From NCBI GenBank assembly GCA_946539765.1, contig CAMNHO010000001.1, positions 150,649 to 214,648 on the forward strand: a DNA stretch of 64,000 nt, written 5' to 3'. The notes below the pieces were generated by a model. It was not told the origin of the DNA and did not search any database. It saw nothing but the letters and a program-made list of their open reading frames with translations. Both the position numbers and the translations under genes were made by a program. The DNA comes from UBA4312 sp002394635 (GTDB taxonomy: Bacteria; Bacillota_I; Bacilli_A; Erysipelotrichales; Erysipelotrichaceae). Below are positions 8,408 to 16,342 of the stretch, in pieces (within the stretch, counting starts at the first letter, position 1; the number at the start of each line of letters is the position of its first letter).

Positions 8408-8427
8408 AGAACTATATGGATTCAGAT

Positions 8428-8451
8428 TTGTTATAATGATAGAGATAACAA
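8428..8451 (+). promoter_or_regulatory. pfp extended -10 promoter within a dyad
   Basis: TGT-TATAAT (8429-8437) is an extended -10. It is embedded in the inverted repeat TTGTTAT (8428-8434)-N10-ATAACAA (8445-8451), which ends at the AAGGAGG ribosome site. The dyad could be an operator or a small mRNA hairpin. Confidence 0.5.
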
Positions 8452-8463
8452 GGAGGAACTATA

Positions 8464-10125
8464 ATGAATATTTCACCATTACAGAAACAGAGACTTCAGT
8501 ATGAACCGAAACTGCCTGGTATGCTGAGACATGGAATTGCAGAAATCTGTGTAAATGAAGGACAGGAAACGCAGAGTGTGGCAGACCAGGAGCAGATCAA
8601 GGCTCTTTTCCCGAACACATACGGAAAAAAGGAAATCGTATTTGCCAAGGGACAAAATGTTTCTGAAGCGAAAAAGCAGGTTGTCGGTGTCATCCTTTCC
8701 GGTGGCCAGGCTCCAGGGGGACACAATGTCGTATGTGGTCTTTACGATGCATTAAAGGCGACCAATAAAGAAAATGTTTTGTACGGTTTTAAAGGTGGAC
8801 CTAGCGGATTACTAGAAGATGATTACCTGGTATTTGATGATGAATACATCAATCAGTTCAGAAATACGGGCGGATTTGACATTATCGGATCCGGACGTAC
8901 AAAACTGGAAACAGAAGACCAGTTTGCAGTTGCTGCCGAAGTATGTAAAAAACATGGTATTACAGCGATCGTGATCATCGGTGGAGATGACTCCAATACC
9001 AATGCAGCTGTATTAGCTGAATATTTCGCCGCTCATAATACAGGCGTACAGGTTATCGGATGCCCGAAAACCATTGATGGTGACCTGAAGAACGAAGATA
9101 TCGAATGTTCTTTTGGTTTTGATACAGCCACTAAGACATACAGTGAACTGATTGGAAATATTGAAAGAGATGCTAATTCTGCAAAGAAATACTGGCACTT
9201 CATCAAGGTGATGGGCCGTTCTGCTTCTCATGTGGCTTTGGAAGCTGCTTTGGAAACACAGCCGAACATCTGCTTGATCGGTGAAGAAGTAGCAGCTAAG
9301 AAAATGTCTTTATCTCAGATTGCGGATTATATCGCAGATTCTGTAGCTGCCAGAGCTGCAAAGGGAATGAACTTCGGTGTAGCGATCATTCCGGAAGGTA
9401 TTGTTGAATTCGTACCGGAATTCTCTGTATTAATTGCCGAAATCAATGAATTGCTGGCTGGAAGCAAAGCGGATGAATTTAATGAATTGCCGACATGGGC
9501 GGATAAGTATGCTTTCATTGAAAAAGGTCTGACAAAAGAATCGATGGGTGTTTTTGCTATCTTACCGGAAACGATCCAGCAACAATTATTCCTGGAAAGA
9601 GACCCTCATGGAAACGTGCAGGTTTCTCTGATTGAATCAGAAAAACTGTTCTCTGCCATGGTTGCCGCTAAATTGAAGGAAAGAAAAGATGCAGGTTTAT
9701 TCAATGGAAAATTCAGTGCACAGCATCATTTCTTCGGTTATGAAGGAAGATGTGCATTCCCTTCGAACTTTGATGCAGATTACTGCTATTCCTTAGGATA
9801 CAATGCATTCATGTTGATCCAATACGGTTATACCGGCTATCTGTCCAAAATTTCGAATTTGTCTAAACCGGCTGAAGACTGGGTAGCAGGCGGAATGCCG
9901 ATCACAAAGATGATGAATATGGAAAGAAGACATGGAGAAGACAAACCGGTTATCCGCAAAGCTTTAGTTGAACTGGATGGTAAACCATTCAAATTCTTTG
10001 AAGCACATCGTGAACAATGGGCTGTGGAAACATGTTATCTGTATCCAGGTGCAATTCAGTACTATGGACCATCGGATGTATGTGATATCACAACACGTAC
10101 ACTAGCTTTGGAAAAAGGCGAATAA
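8464..10125 (+). CDS. pfp: Pyrophosphate--fructose 6-phosphate 1-phosphotransferase
   Basis: A 553-residue long-form PPi-dependent phosphofructokinase that interconverts fructose 6-phosphate and fructose 1,6-bisphosphate reversibly. Key segments are VVGVILSGGQAPGGHNVV, IIGGDDSNTNA, GCPKTIDGDLKN and KVMGRSASHVALE. The GGDD motif (instead of GGDG) and the PKTIDGD segment are the hallmarks of PPi rather than ATP specificity. It is a single gene with its own extended -10 promoter and terminator. It suits an anaerobic fermenter that saves ATP in glycolysis. Confidence 0.95.
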   Translation: MNISPLQKQRLQYEPKLPGMLRHGIAEICVNEGQETQSVADQEQIKALFPNTYGKKEIVFAKGQNVSEAKKQVVGVILSGGQAPGGHNVVCGLYDALKATNKENVLYGFKGGPSGLLEDDYLVFDDEYINQFRNTGGFDIIGSGRTKLETEDQFAVAAEVCKKHGITAIVIIGGDDSNTNAAVLAEYFAAHNTGVQVIGCPKTIDGDLKNEDIECSFGFDTATKTYSELIGNIERDANSAKKYWHFIKVMGRSASHVALEAALETQPNICLIGEEVAAKKMSLSQIADYIADSVAARAAKGMNFGVAIIPEGIVEFVPEFSVLIAEINELLAGSKADEFNELPTWADKYAFIEKGLTKESMGVFAILPETIQQQLFLERDPHGNVQVSLIESEKLFSAMVAAKLKERKDAGLFNGKFSAQHHFFGYEGRCAFPSNFDADYCYSLGYNAFMLIQYGYTGYLSKISNLSKPAEDWVAGGMPITKMMNMERRHGEDKPVIRKALVELDGKPFKFFEAHREQWAVETCYLYPGAIQYYGPSDVCDITTRTLALEKGE

Positions 10126-10139
10126 AAAAGAACTAACGA

Positions 10140-10167
10140 GACTGCAATACCATTGCAGTCTTTTTTT
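10140..10167 (+). terminator. pfp terminator
   Basis: Arms GACTGCAAT (10140-10148) and ATTGCAGTC (10152-10160), then seven T. Confidence 0.92.
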
Positions 10168-10208
10168 ATTGTCATCATTCATGTCAGATTTAAGTCTATA
10201 CTGGAAAC

Positions 10209-10397
10209 ATGGAAATAGAAATGGTAATACAAGAAAAATATGGACATTATATTGTAACATTTACAGGGCTGCCGGGATGCTGGGCATATCATGATACGAT
10301 GAAAGGAGCTATACAACAAGGATATGAAGCCTTGGAAATGTATCAGGATCAAAGCATGCACAGTGGGTTTGCGTGTTTCAGAGCATGTCTTCGTTAA
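10209..10397 (+). CDS. Small HicB-like protein (orphan)
   Basis: A 62-residue protein. YIVTFTGLPGCWAYHDTMKGAIQQGYEALEMY matches the HicB antitoxin core, which has a pattern of LPGC, then a dT..EA, then EAL. It has only that N-terminal fold and ends with an unrelated Cys-containing tail. No HicA-like toxin ORF is adjacent. A TATACT -10 box lies at about 10197 and GGAAAC precedes the ATG. It may be a degenerate antitoxin or a stand-alone HicB-fold protein. Confidence 0.55.
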   Translation: MEIEMVIQEKYGHYIVTFTGLPGCWAYHDTMKGAIQQGYEALEMYQDQSMHSGFACFRACLR

Positions 10398-10469
10398 AAA
10401 TTATGGTTAAAATAGTAATAAAGTAGTGACAAAAATGATATACTTTATTCAGAGTGAAAGAGGATATCA

Positions 10470-11642
10470 ATGGAGAATAAAGACTGGTCTGAAATTGGAA
10501 AAGAAATCAGCGAGTCGGTAAAGGGTGCGATCGAGAATCAGGATTATAGTAAACTGAGCAGTCAGATCCAGCAGATCGTAGCGGATACCACCGGCGCTGT
10601 CGGGCAAACAATGCAGAATGTGTCTGCATCCTTATCGAAAAAGAATAAGATCAATCGGCAGTTTATGCCCAAAAAGAAACAGGAGCTGCAGGCATACAAT
10701 CAGAAGAAGATCACTTCATTGAAGCGGGAGTCCAAAAGCAACCGTTCCGGTGGCATGAGCATGATCGCCATTGGAATCTTTTTTGCGTTGTTTATCGCGT
10801 TTACTTCCCTGATGGATGGTCTCTCGGATCTGATAGATTCCCTACCGGCTGTCTTTATCTTTGCGGCGATTGCGGTATATGGAAGCGTGATGTACCGAAA
10901 GGGAAACAGGGGAAAGGAACGCATGGAGCGTTTTCAGCTGTATTTAAGTGTTTTGGGTGATCGGGATGCATGCACGGTTAAGGAGCTGGCCACCATCACA
11001 GGAAGATCCGTTGAGTTTACGATGAACGATCTGCGGGAGATGATTGTAGACAACATGTTTACTCATGGACATCTTATTGTGGGAAAAAAGATGTTCTGTA
11101 CTACGGATGAAGCCTATAACCGCTTGAATCTGCCGCCGACACCTGTCAAAGAGGAACCAATCGATGTGGAATATGACGAAGTGAGTGGAGATCTGCCTGC
11201 TTCTGTTTCGCAGGTGATCCGCGAAGGGAACCAGTATATTGACAAGATCCATCAATACAATAACGAAATATCCAATATGGATGTTTCCAATAAACTATAT
11301 CGTCTGGAAAATATCGTGTCTAAGATCTTCGAGCACGTAAAAGAACATCCGGAAGATGCCAATCAGGTAGACCAGATGATCAAATATTATCTACCGACAA
11401 CCGTGCGGTTACTGGAATCCTATAAAAATTTACCTTCCCGGTCTATGGAAGGGGATAACATATCCAGATCCAAACGGGAGATTGAAGAAACGTTAGATAC
11501 ATTGAACGATGCATTTTCGCAATTGTTCGATGATTTATATCAGGATACGTCGATGGATATTTCATCGGATATCAGCGTATTGAATACGCTATTAGCCAAG
11601 GACGGTTTGACCGGCCAGAAAATGAAAGAGAAGGTAAAGTAA
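10470..11642 (+). CDS. XpaC-like 5-bromo-4-chloroindolyl phosphate hydrolysis protein
   Basis: A 390-residue protein. It has a soluble N-terminal helical part and two membrane helices at about 95-135 (MIAIGIFFALFIAFTS, AVFIFAAIAVYGSV). The long C-terminal domain contains CTVKELATITGRS and LENIVSKIFEHVKEHPED, as in the XpaC family. The adjacent TelA gene starts one base after this stop; XpaC and TelA are regular partners in Firmicutes. Their molecular role is uncertain (stress or toxic-anion tolerance). The ribosome site is AAGAGGATATCA. Confidence 0.85.
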   Translation: MENKDWSEIGKEISESVKGAIENQDYSKLSSQIQQIVADTTGAVGQTMQNVSASLSKKNKINRQFMPKKKQELQAYNQKKITSLKRESKSNRSGGMSMIAIGIFFALFIAFTSLMDGLSDLIDSLPAVFIFAAIAVYGSVMYRKGNRGKERMERFQLYLSVLGDRDACTVKELATITGRSVEFTMNDLREMIVDNMFTHGHLIVGKKMFCTTDEAYNRLNLPPTPVKEEPIDVEYDEVSGDLPASVSQVIREGNQYIDKIHQYNNEISNMDVSNKLYRLENIVSKIFEHVKEHPEDANQVDQMIKYYLPTTVRLLESYKNLPSRSMEGDNISRSKREIEETLDTLNDAFSQLFDDLYQDTSMDISSDISVLNTLLAKDGLTGQKMKEKVK

Positions 11643-11643
11643 G

Positions 11644-12864
11644 ATGAGTGATTATTTAGACAATGAACAAAAACAACCTCCGATTCCAGATATGGAACCA
11701 ACAAAGGAATCAAAGACATCGCCAACACCAACATTGACATTGGATCCGTTTGGACAGGAAAGTGCATCGGATATGTTGGCACACATGAATACCCAGGTAC
11801 AACAGGTGGATTCCGTATCCGATATCAAGGTGGATATAAGCCAGTTCACAGATGAAGAGCAACGAATGATTGATGACTTTGCCAATCGCATTGATATCAC
11901 CGATACAAATCTGGTTTTGCAGTTTGGTGCCGGTGCACAGAAAAAGCTGGCTGATTTCTCTGAAAAGGCATTGGATAATGTGAGAACCAAGGATATGGGT
12001 GAAGTGGGAAACATGTTATCGGATGTCGTTGTGGAATTAAAGGAATTTGACCCGGATAATGAGAAAAAAGGCGTATTTGGTTTCTTCAACAAGGGGAAGG
12101 CAAAGATGGAAACCTTAAAGGTCAAATATGACAAAGCGGAAGCCAATGTAGATAAGATAGCAGACCGTCTGGAAGAACATCAGATCCGATTGTTGAAGGA
12201 TACGGCATTACTGGATCAGATGTATGAGCTCAATACGACTTATTTTAAGGAACTTTCAATGTACATCTTAGCCGGTAAGAAAAAGCTGAATGAAGTTCGA
12301 AATCAAGAACTTCCTGCCTTACAGAGAAAAGCTGAGGTATCGGGATTACCGGAAGATGCGCAGGCTGTTCGTGATCTTGTTTCTTTCTGCGACCGTTTTG
12401 AAAAGAAGCTGTATGATCTGCAATTAAGCCGTATGCTATCCATTCAGACAGCACCACAACTACGTCTTCTGCAGTCAAGTAATACTGTCATGGTCGATAA
12501 GATCCAGACAACATTAGTGAATACGATTCCTTTATGGAAGTCACAAATGGTCATTGCACTAGGCTTGAATCACGCAACGCAAGCAGCGAAGGCACAACAG
12601 GCTGTATCTAATATGACCAATGAATTGCTGCGTAAGAACGCGGAGGCGTTACATCAGGCAACCGTGGAAACGGCCAGAGAATCCAATCGTGGTATCGTGG
12701 ATATGGAAACGTTAAGAGATACCAACCAAAAATTGATCCAGACATTCGATGAAGTTCTGCAGATCCAGCAGGAGGGCCGTGAAAAGAGAGCGGCCGCTGA
12801 AAGAGAAATGATGGAAATGGAAGCCGAACTGAAGCAAAAATTACTGGATATCAAACGAAACTGA
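11644..12864 (+). CDS. Toxic anion resistance protein TelA
   Basis: A 406-residue soluble, mostly helical protein of the TelA family (tellurite/toxic anion resistance). Typical segments are VLQFGAGAQKKLADFSEK, FNKGKAKMETLKVKY and MLSIQTAPQLRLLQSSN. It is encoded directly behind the XpaC gene in a two-gene operon and closed by a strong terminator. Family members are linked to envelope stress, tellurite and phage-related phenotypes, but no enzymatic activity is known. Confidence 0.92.
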   Translation: MSDYLDNEQKQPPIPDMEPTKESKTSPTPTLTLDPFGQESASDMLAHMNTQVQQVDSVSDIKVDISQFTDEEQRMIDDFANRIDITDTNLVLQFGAGAQKKLADFSEKALDNVRTKDMGEVGNMLSDVVVELKEFDPDNEKKGVFGFFNKGKAKMETLKVKYDKAEANVDKIADRLEEHQIRLLKDTALLDQMYELNTTYFKELSMYILAGKKKLNEVRNQELPALQRKAEVSGLPEDAQAVRDLVSFCDRFEKKLYDLQLSRMLSIQTAPQLRLLQSSNTVMVDKIQTTLVNTIPLWKSQMVIALGLNHATQAAKAQQAVSNMTNELLRKNAEALHQATVETARESNRGIVDMETLRDTNQKLIQTFDEVLQIQQEGREKRAAAEREMMEMEAELKQKLLDIKRN

Positions 12865-12870
12865 GATTAA

Positions 12871-12893
12871 GTCGGACACCTGTCCGACTTTTT
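12871..12893 (+). terminator. xpaC-telA terminator
   Basis: Arms GTCGGACA (12871-12878) and TGTCCGAC (12881-12888), then five T. Confidence 0.9.
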
Positions 12894-12940
12894 ACATGGC
12901 CAGAGAATCCATGTATAATAAAGATCAGGAGTGAACGAGC

Positions 12941-14230
12941 ATGATGATAAAATACTTTTTAGCACTTTTGCTGGTCCTGCATACGGCATTTGATGTATGG
13001 ATCTATCAATGTATGTGGAAACAACGTAGAAAGCCTTTACCTGCCAGCGTGGCGGATGTATATGATGAAACAAGGTATCAGACATTTATTGATTATAAAA
13101 CAGATTGCAGGAAGCCGTATTATATATCTGAAGGACTTTCCTTGTGTATAGATCTTTTTATATTGTTTTCGCCTTTTTACACATGGATGGATCAACATAC
13201 TGCCAATGTATATACACTGACATTAATGACAGCATTGATCCTGATTATGATCAATGCGGTGACTGCGGCATTCTTTGCGTATCACCGAACATTTCTGATT
13301 GAACAGAAGTACGGCCTGAATAAACGGACAAAAAAAGAATTCTGGAAGGATTATCTGATCGATACCGGTATGGGTGCAGTGATCATGGTCTGTGTGTTAT
13401 CATTTATAACCTTTGTCTGTGAACATATCAGAGGCTGGACAGGGGATTTCTCTTATACATTCGGACAGACTTTTCTATTGTGTGTGGGCCTGGCTCTTGT
13501 TGGCTTTGTGATCATGCTGGTATTATCTTTATTAAGTTTGGTGGCACTGATGGCACAATATTCCTTTACTGAATTGGAAGATGGGCCTTTACGGCAGCGG
13601 ATCATGGAATTGCAGAAAGATTCGAAAAAAAAGGTCAAACATATCAAAATATATAACGAGTCTAAGAAGACGAATTCTAAGAATGCCTTTCTGATGAAGC
13701 TCTTATGGTTCCGTATGTTTGGGATTGCCGATAATTTTATTTTGGAAAATGCACAGAATGAGCTATATGCGGTCTTATCTCATGAGATTGGACATCTAAA
13801 GCATAAAAAAGACATCTTTAATTACAGTAAATACGGTATTCTGGCGCTTGGTTTTCTTTTGGTGGTTGGTGTGGCCAGTCATCCGGCTATTATATGGCAG
13901 TTCAATTCCTTGGTTCAGAATACTTTTGGTTCACTGAAGACAAATTACTATCTTTCCTTGTATGTCATTATGACAATTTTTGAACCGATAAGCATGCTTA
14001 TTTCTGTATACTTCAATGCCATCAGCCGACGCGAGGAAAAGGAAGCAGATATGAATGCGGTTAAAGAGGGCTATGGAAGGGAATTGATCAATACTTTTAA
14101 GAAGATCTCTGACGATGAGCTGGTGGACCTGAATCCTCCGCAGGTTGTGGAAATATTAAAATATGATCATCCAAGCATGGTTCACCGGATTGAATATATA
14201 GAGAAAGCAATGGAAGAACAAATATATTAA
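12941..14230 (+). CDS. M48 family zinc metallopeptidase
   Basis: A 429-residue membrane protease of the Ste24/HtpX (M48) family. The zinc motif HEIGHLKHKK gives HExxH. The third ligand is in SRREEKEADMNAVK. Hydrophobic segments lie at the N-terminus, around 65-110, 140-205 and 290-355. It probably processes or degrades membrane proteins. The Shine-Dalgarno AGGAG precedes ATG 12941 and a TATAAT box lies at about 12913. It is a single gene. Confidence 0.9.
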   Translation: MMIKYFLALLLVLHTAFDVWIYQCMWKQRRKPLPASVADVYDETRYQTFIDYKTDCRKPYYISEGLSLCIDLFILFSPFYTWMDQHTANVYTLTLMTALILIMINAVTAAFFAYHRTFLIEQKYGLNKRTKKEFWKDYLIDTGMGAVIMVCVLSFITFVCEHIRGWTGDFSYTFGQTFLLCVGLALVGFVIMLVLSLLSLVALMAQYSFTELEDGPLRQRIMELQKDSKKKVKHIKIYNESKKTNSKNAFLMKLLWFRMFGIADNFILENAQNELYAVLSHEIGHLKHKKDIFNYSKYGILALGFLLVVGVASHPAIIWQFNSLVQNTFGSLKTNYYLSLYVIMTIFEPISMLISVYFNAISRREEKEADMNAVKEGYGRELINTFKKISDDELVDLNPPQVVEILKYDHPSMVHRIEYIEKAMEEQIY

Positions 14231-14845
14231 AGAAAAAGGTGGTGGATATTCCATTGACAGGAAAAATGGAATGATGCATTCTCTTAAGGGGTATCCGGGG
14301 AGAAATGATTTTATTTTTTATAGAAAAAGAGTTTTACGGAAAATCCACAAGGAAATGTGAGGACGCATAAGAATTTTAAAATGAAATATGGGCTTTTCCT
14401 TTCTATGTGAAGCCGACGGAGAATTCGATAATTATGTTAGAGCTGATTTCATTGTCATATATTGCAATTATAGCAATTGAATGATATTTTTATAGTAGGA
14501 ATTCGATCATTTTTTCAACGATATTCCTAAAGGAAAGTAGGAAGAGAATTTGATCAATTGACACGCAGTGCATCATAATAATTATCATTCGGTATGTTTA
14601 GATGGAACAAGCATAAAAGGCAAGTAGATACTAAAACAGTCATATAGGCAACATCTGTTATTTCATTCCTCCACAAAGAAAACAGATGATACTGTTGATA
14701 TATCGAATATAATGCGTGTCACAAAACGACGTACGGGATTTCAGGCAGCTTGTACGTCGTTTCTTTATTCTTTTTTATGATGGATGGAGTGTTTTTAATA
14801 ACATTCCAAATAGAAAAAGCTTTATAGTAAGGAGGAGCTCTGTTT
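14231..14845 (+). other. 615-bp structured non-coding region before the MgtC pair
   Basis: No convincing ORF. Visible structures are: ATTCCATT/AATGGAAT stem (14248-14255 and 14265-14272); CATCTGTT/AACAGATG stem (14652-14659 and 14681-14688); TATAAT at 14708-14713; and a stem ACGACGTAC/GTACGTCGT with a T-rich tail (14725-14770). The last sits about 80 bases before the mgtC start and could be an attenuator. It does not match the known M-box layout. Confidence 0.55.
14725..14770 (+). terminator. Terminator-like hairpin upstream of the MgtC pair
   Basis: AACGACGTAC (14725-14734) pairs with GTACGTCGTT (14752-14761) around a 17-nt loop, followed by TTCTTTATTCTTTTTT. It lies between a TATAAT box and the coding region, so it could be an attenuator or the end of a short RNA. 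Confidence 0.6.
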
Positions 14846-15568
14846 ATGATGGAGACATTAAGAGAGTTTACATTTGTCTCGGTTGCGATCCGTCTGGTGC
14901 TGGCAATGATTGCAGGCGGAGTGATTGGATGGGGCCGGTCCAAAAGAGAACAGGCCGCCGGGCTTAGAACCTATATGTTAGCTAGTATAGGTGCTGCATT
15001 ATGTATTCTGATCTCATTGTATGAATATGAGATGATCAAAGGGGCATGGGCTCCCATTGTTGCAGAAGTCGGTGAGAAATTTGATGCCTCACGCGTTGGG
15101 ACCCAGGCAATCAGCGGGATCGGTTTCTTAGCTGCCGGAACCATATTATCTGTCAGTCATCAACGTTTATCCGGGTTAACAACTGCGGCGGGATTATTTG
15201 CGTCTGTTTGTATGGGATTAGCATGCGGAGCCGGTTTTTTTGAGCTGGTGATCGTTACATTGATCATGATGATCCTGGTTTTGGAAATAATGTACCCATT
15301 GGAGATTTTATATAAAAGAAAAGCGCGTAATGTCACTTTATCGGTAGAGTTTGATTCAATTAACAGCATTGGTCAAATTTCGGATGTTATTAAAGGAGAA
15401 GGTGCTCGTATCTATGATATTGAAGTGGAACGGGTCAAAAAGAAGGGGGAACATCATCCTTCGGCTATTTTCTCTATGAAACTAAGCAAAGAGAATACAT
15501 CGCATTCCAGTGTATTGTCAGCTGTAGCGGCTTTATCGTGTGTGTATGCGATTGAAGAATTGCGTTAG
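14846..15568 (+). CDS. MgtC/SapB family membrane protein (first copy)
   Basis: A 240-residue protein with four to five N-terminal transmembrane helices and a C-terminal ACT-like soluble domain (about 160-240). The family segments are GGVIGWGRSKREQAAGLRTYMLASIGAA, SRVGTQAISGIGFLAAGTIL and LSGLTTAAGLFAS. MgtC proteins are tied to magnesium limitation and control of membrane ATPase or transport activity. The ribosome site AAGGAGG precedes ATG 14846. The second copy follows 10 bases after this stop. Confidence 0.9.
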   Translation: MMETLREFTFVSVAIRLVLAMIAGGVIGWGRSKREQAAGLRTYMLASIGAALCILISLYEYEMIKGAWAPIVAEVGEKFDASRVGTQAISGIGFLAAGTILSVSHQRLSGLTTAAGLFASVCMGLACGAGFFELVIVTLIMMILVLEIMYPLEILYKRKARNVTLSVEFDSINSIGQISDVIKGEGARIYDIEVERVKKKGEHHPSAIFSMKLSKENTSHSSVLSAVAALSCVYAIEELR

Positions 15569-15578
15569 GAGGGGACAT

Positions 15579-16268
15579 ATGATCACAATATTTAATGCGG
15601 TACGAGGTATAGACTTCCTATCCGTTCTTGTTAAGATGATATGCGCATTTATTTTAGGAGGACTGATTGGTCTGGAACGTTCCTACAATCATAAAAATGC
15701 GGGATTTCGCACCCATATCCTGGTTTGTATCGGCGCTTGTGTTGCCAGTCTGACAGGGTTGTTTCTCTATCTTGGTCTGAAAGTTCCGACTGATATGTCC
15801 CGTATTGGGGCACAGGTTGTAACGGGTCTAGGTTTTATCGGGGCCGGAACAATTGTCGTGACACGAAAGAAAACGGTCAAAGGCCTGACGACAGCAGCTG
15901 GATTGTGGACAGACGGTGTTATTGGTATTGCGGTGGGGGCCGGTTTTTATGAAGGGGCGATCCTGTCTGTATTTCTGGTTCTTCTTGCCGAAACTTATTT
16001 TGCCAATATCAAAGCACACATGCATCGTTCACCGGAATTCAAACTGGTTGTCAGTTATTTTAAAAAAGACAATCTGGATGATGTGTTACGGTATTGTAAA
16101 GACCGAAGCCTGGCTATCACAAACCTGCAGATTACAGGTACCAATGAGAATAATATCTCCATGTATTCAGGAATGATTACCTTACGGCCGGATCAGCCGG
16201 TCAACCAAAAAGAGCTTGTGGAACACATCGATTCAATGAACGGAATTGTTTCTGCGGAGACGATCTAA
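15579..16268 (+). CDS. MgtC/SapB family membrane protein (second copy)
   Basis: 229 residues. The N-terminal domain has GGLIGLERSYNHKNAGFRTHILVCIGACVA, SRIGAQVVTGLGFIGAGTI and VKGLTTAAGLWTDG, then a C-terminal ACT-like domain. ATG 15579 is set by AGGAGGGG immediately upstream; earlier in-frame ATGs overlap the first copy without a ribosome site. The two copies differ clearly, which suggests a hetero-oligomer or divided roles rather than a recent duplication. Confidence 0.9.
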   Translation: MITIFNAVRGIDFLSVLVKMICAFILGGLIGLERSYNHKNAGFRTHILVCIGACVASLTGLFLYLGLKVPTDMSRIGAQVVTGLGFIGAGTIVVTRKKTVKGLTTAAGLWTDGVIGIAVGAGFYEGAILSVFLVLLAETYFANIKAHMHRSPEFKLVVSYFKKDNLDDVLRYCKDRSLAITNLQITGTNENNISMYSGMITLRPDQPVNQKELVEHIDSMNGIVSAETI

Positions 16269-16292
16269 GATCCTTAGCGGAATCTTTTTTTT
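16267..16292 (+). terminator. Terminator of the MgtC operon
   Basis: Imperfect hairpin AAGATCC (16267-16273) and GGAATCTT (16279-16286) around TTAGC, followed by a T-run to 16292. Confidence 0.7.
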
Positions 16293-16300
16293 GGCAATAT

Positions 16301-16331
16301 AAAAGCTCAAGGAGGAGGATGAACCTTGAGC
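16301..16331 (-). terminator. Terminator of the cellobiose phosphorylase gene
   Basis: GCTCAAGG (16305-16312) and CCTTGAGC (16324-16331). Read on the minus strand it is followed by TTTT, matching the end of the convergent gene. Confidence 0.85.
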
Positions 16332-16342
16332 ATTTACTTATG

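Noticed and set aside
10398..10469. HicA partner for the HicB-like protein
   Set aside because: The gap holds only a promoter-like TATACT region. No ORF of HicA size or sequence lies on either strand next to it.
14231..14845. M-box magnesium riboswitch
   Set aside because: The characteristic M-box conserved segments are not found in order, and the region is much longer than that element.
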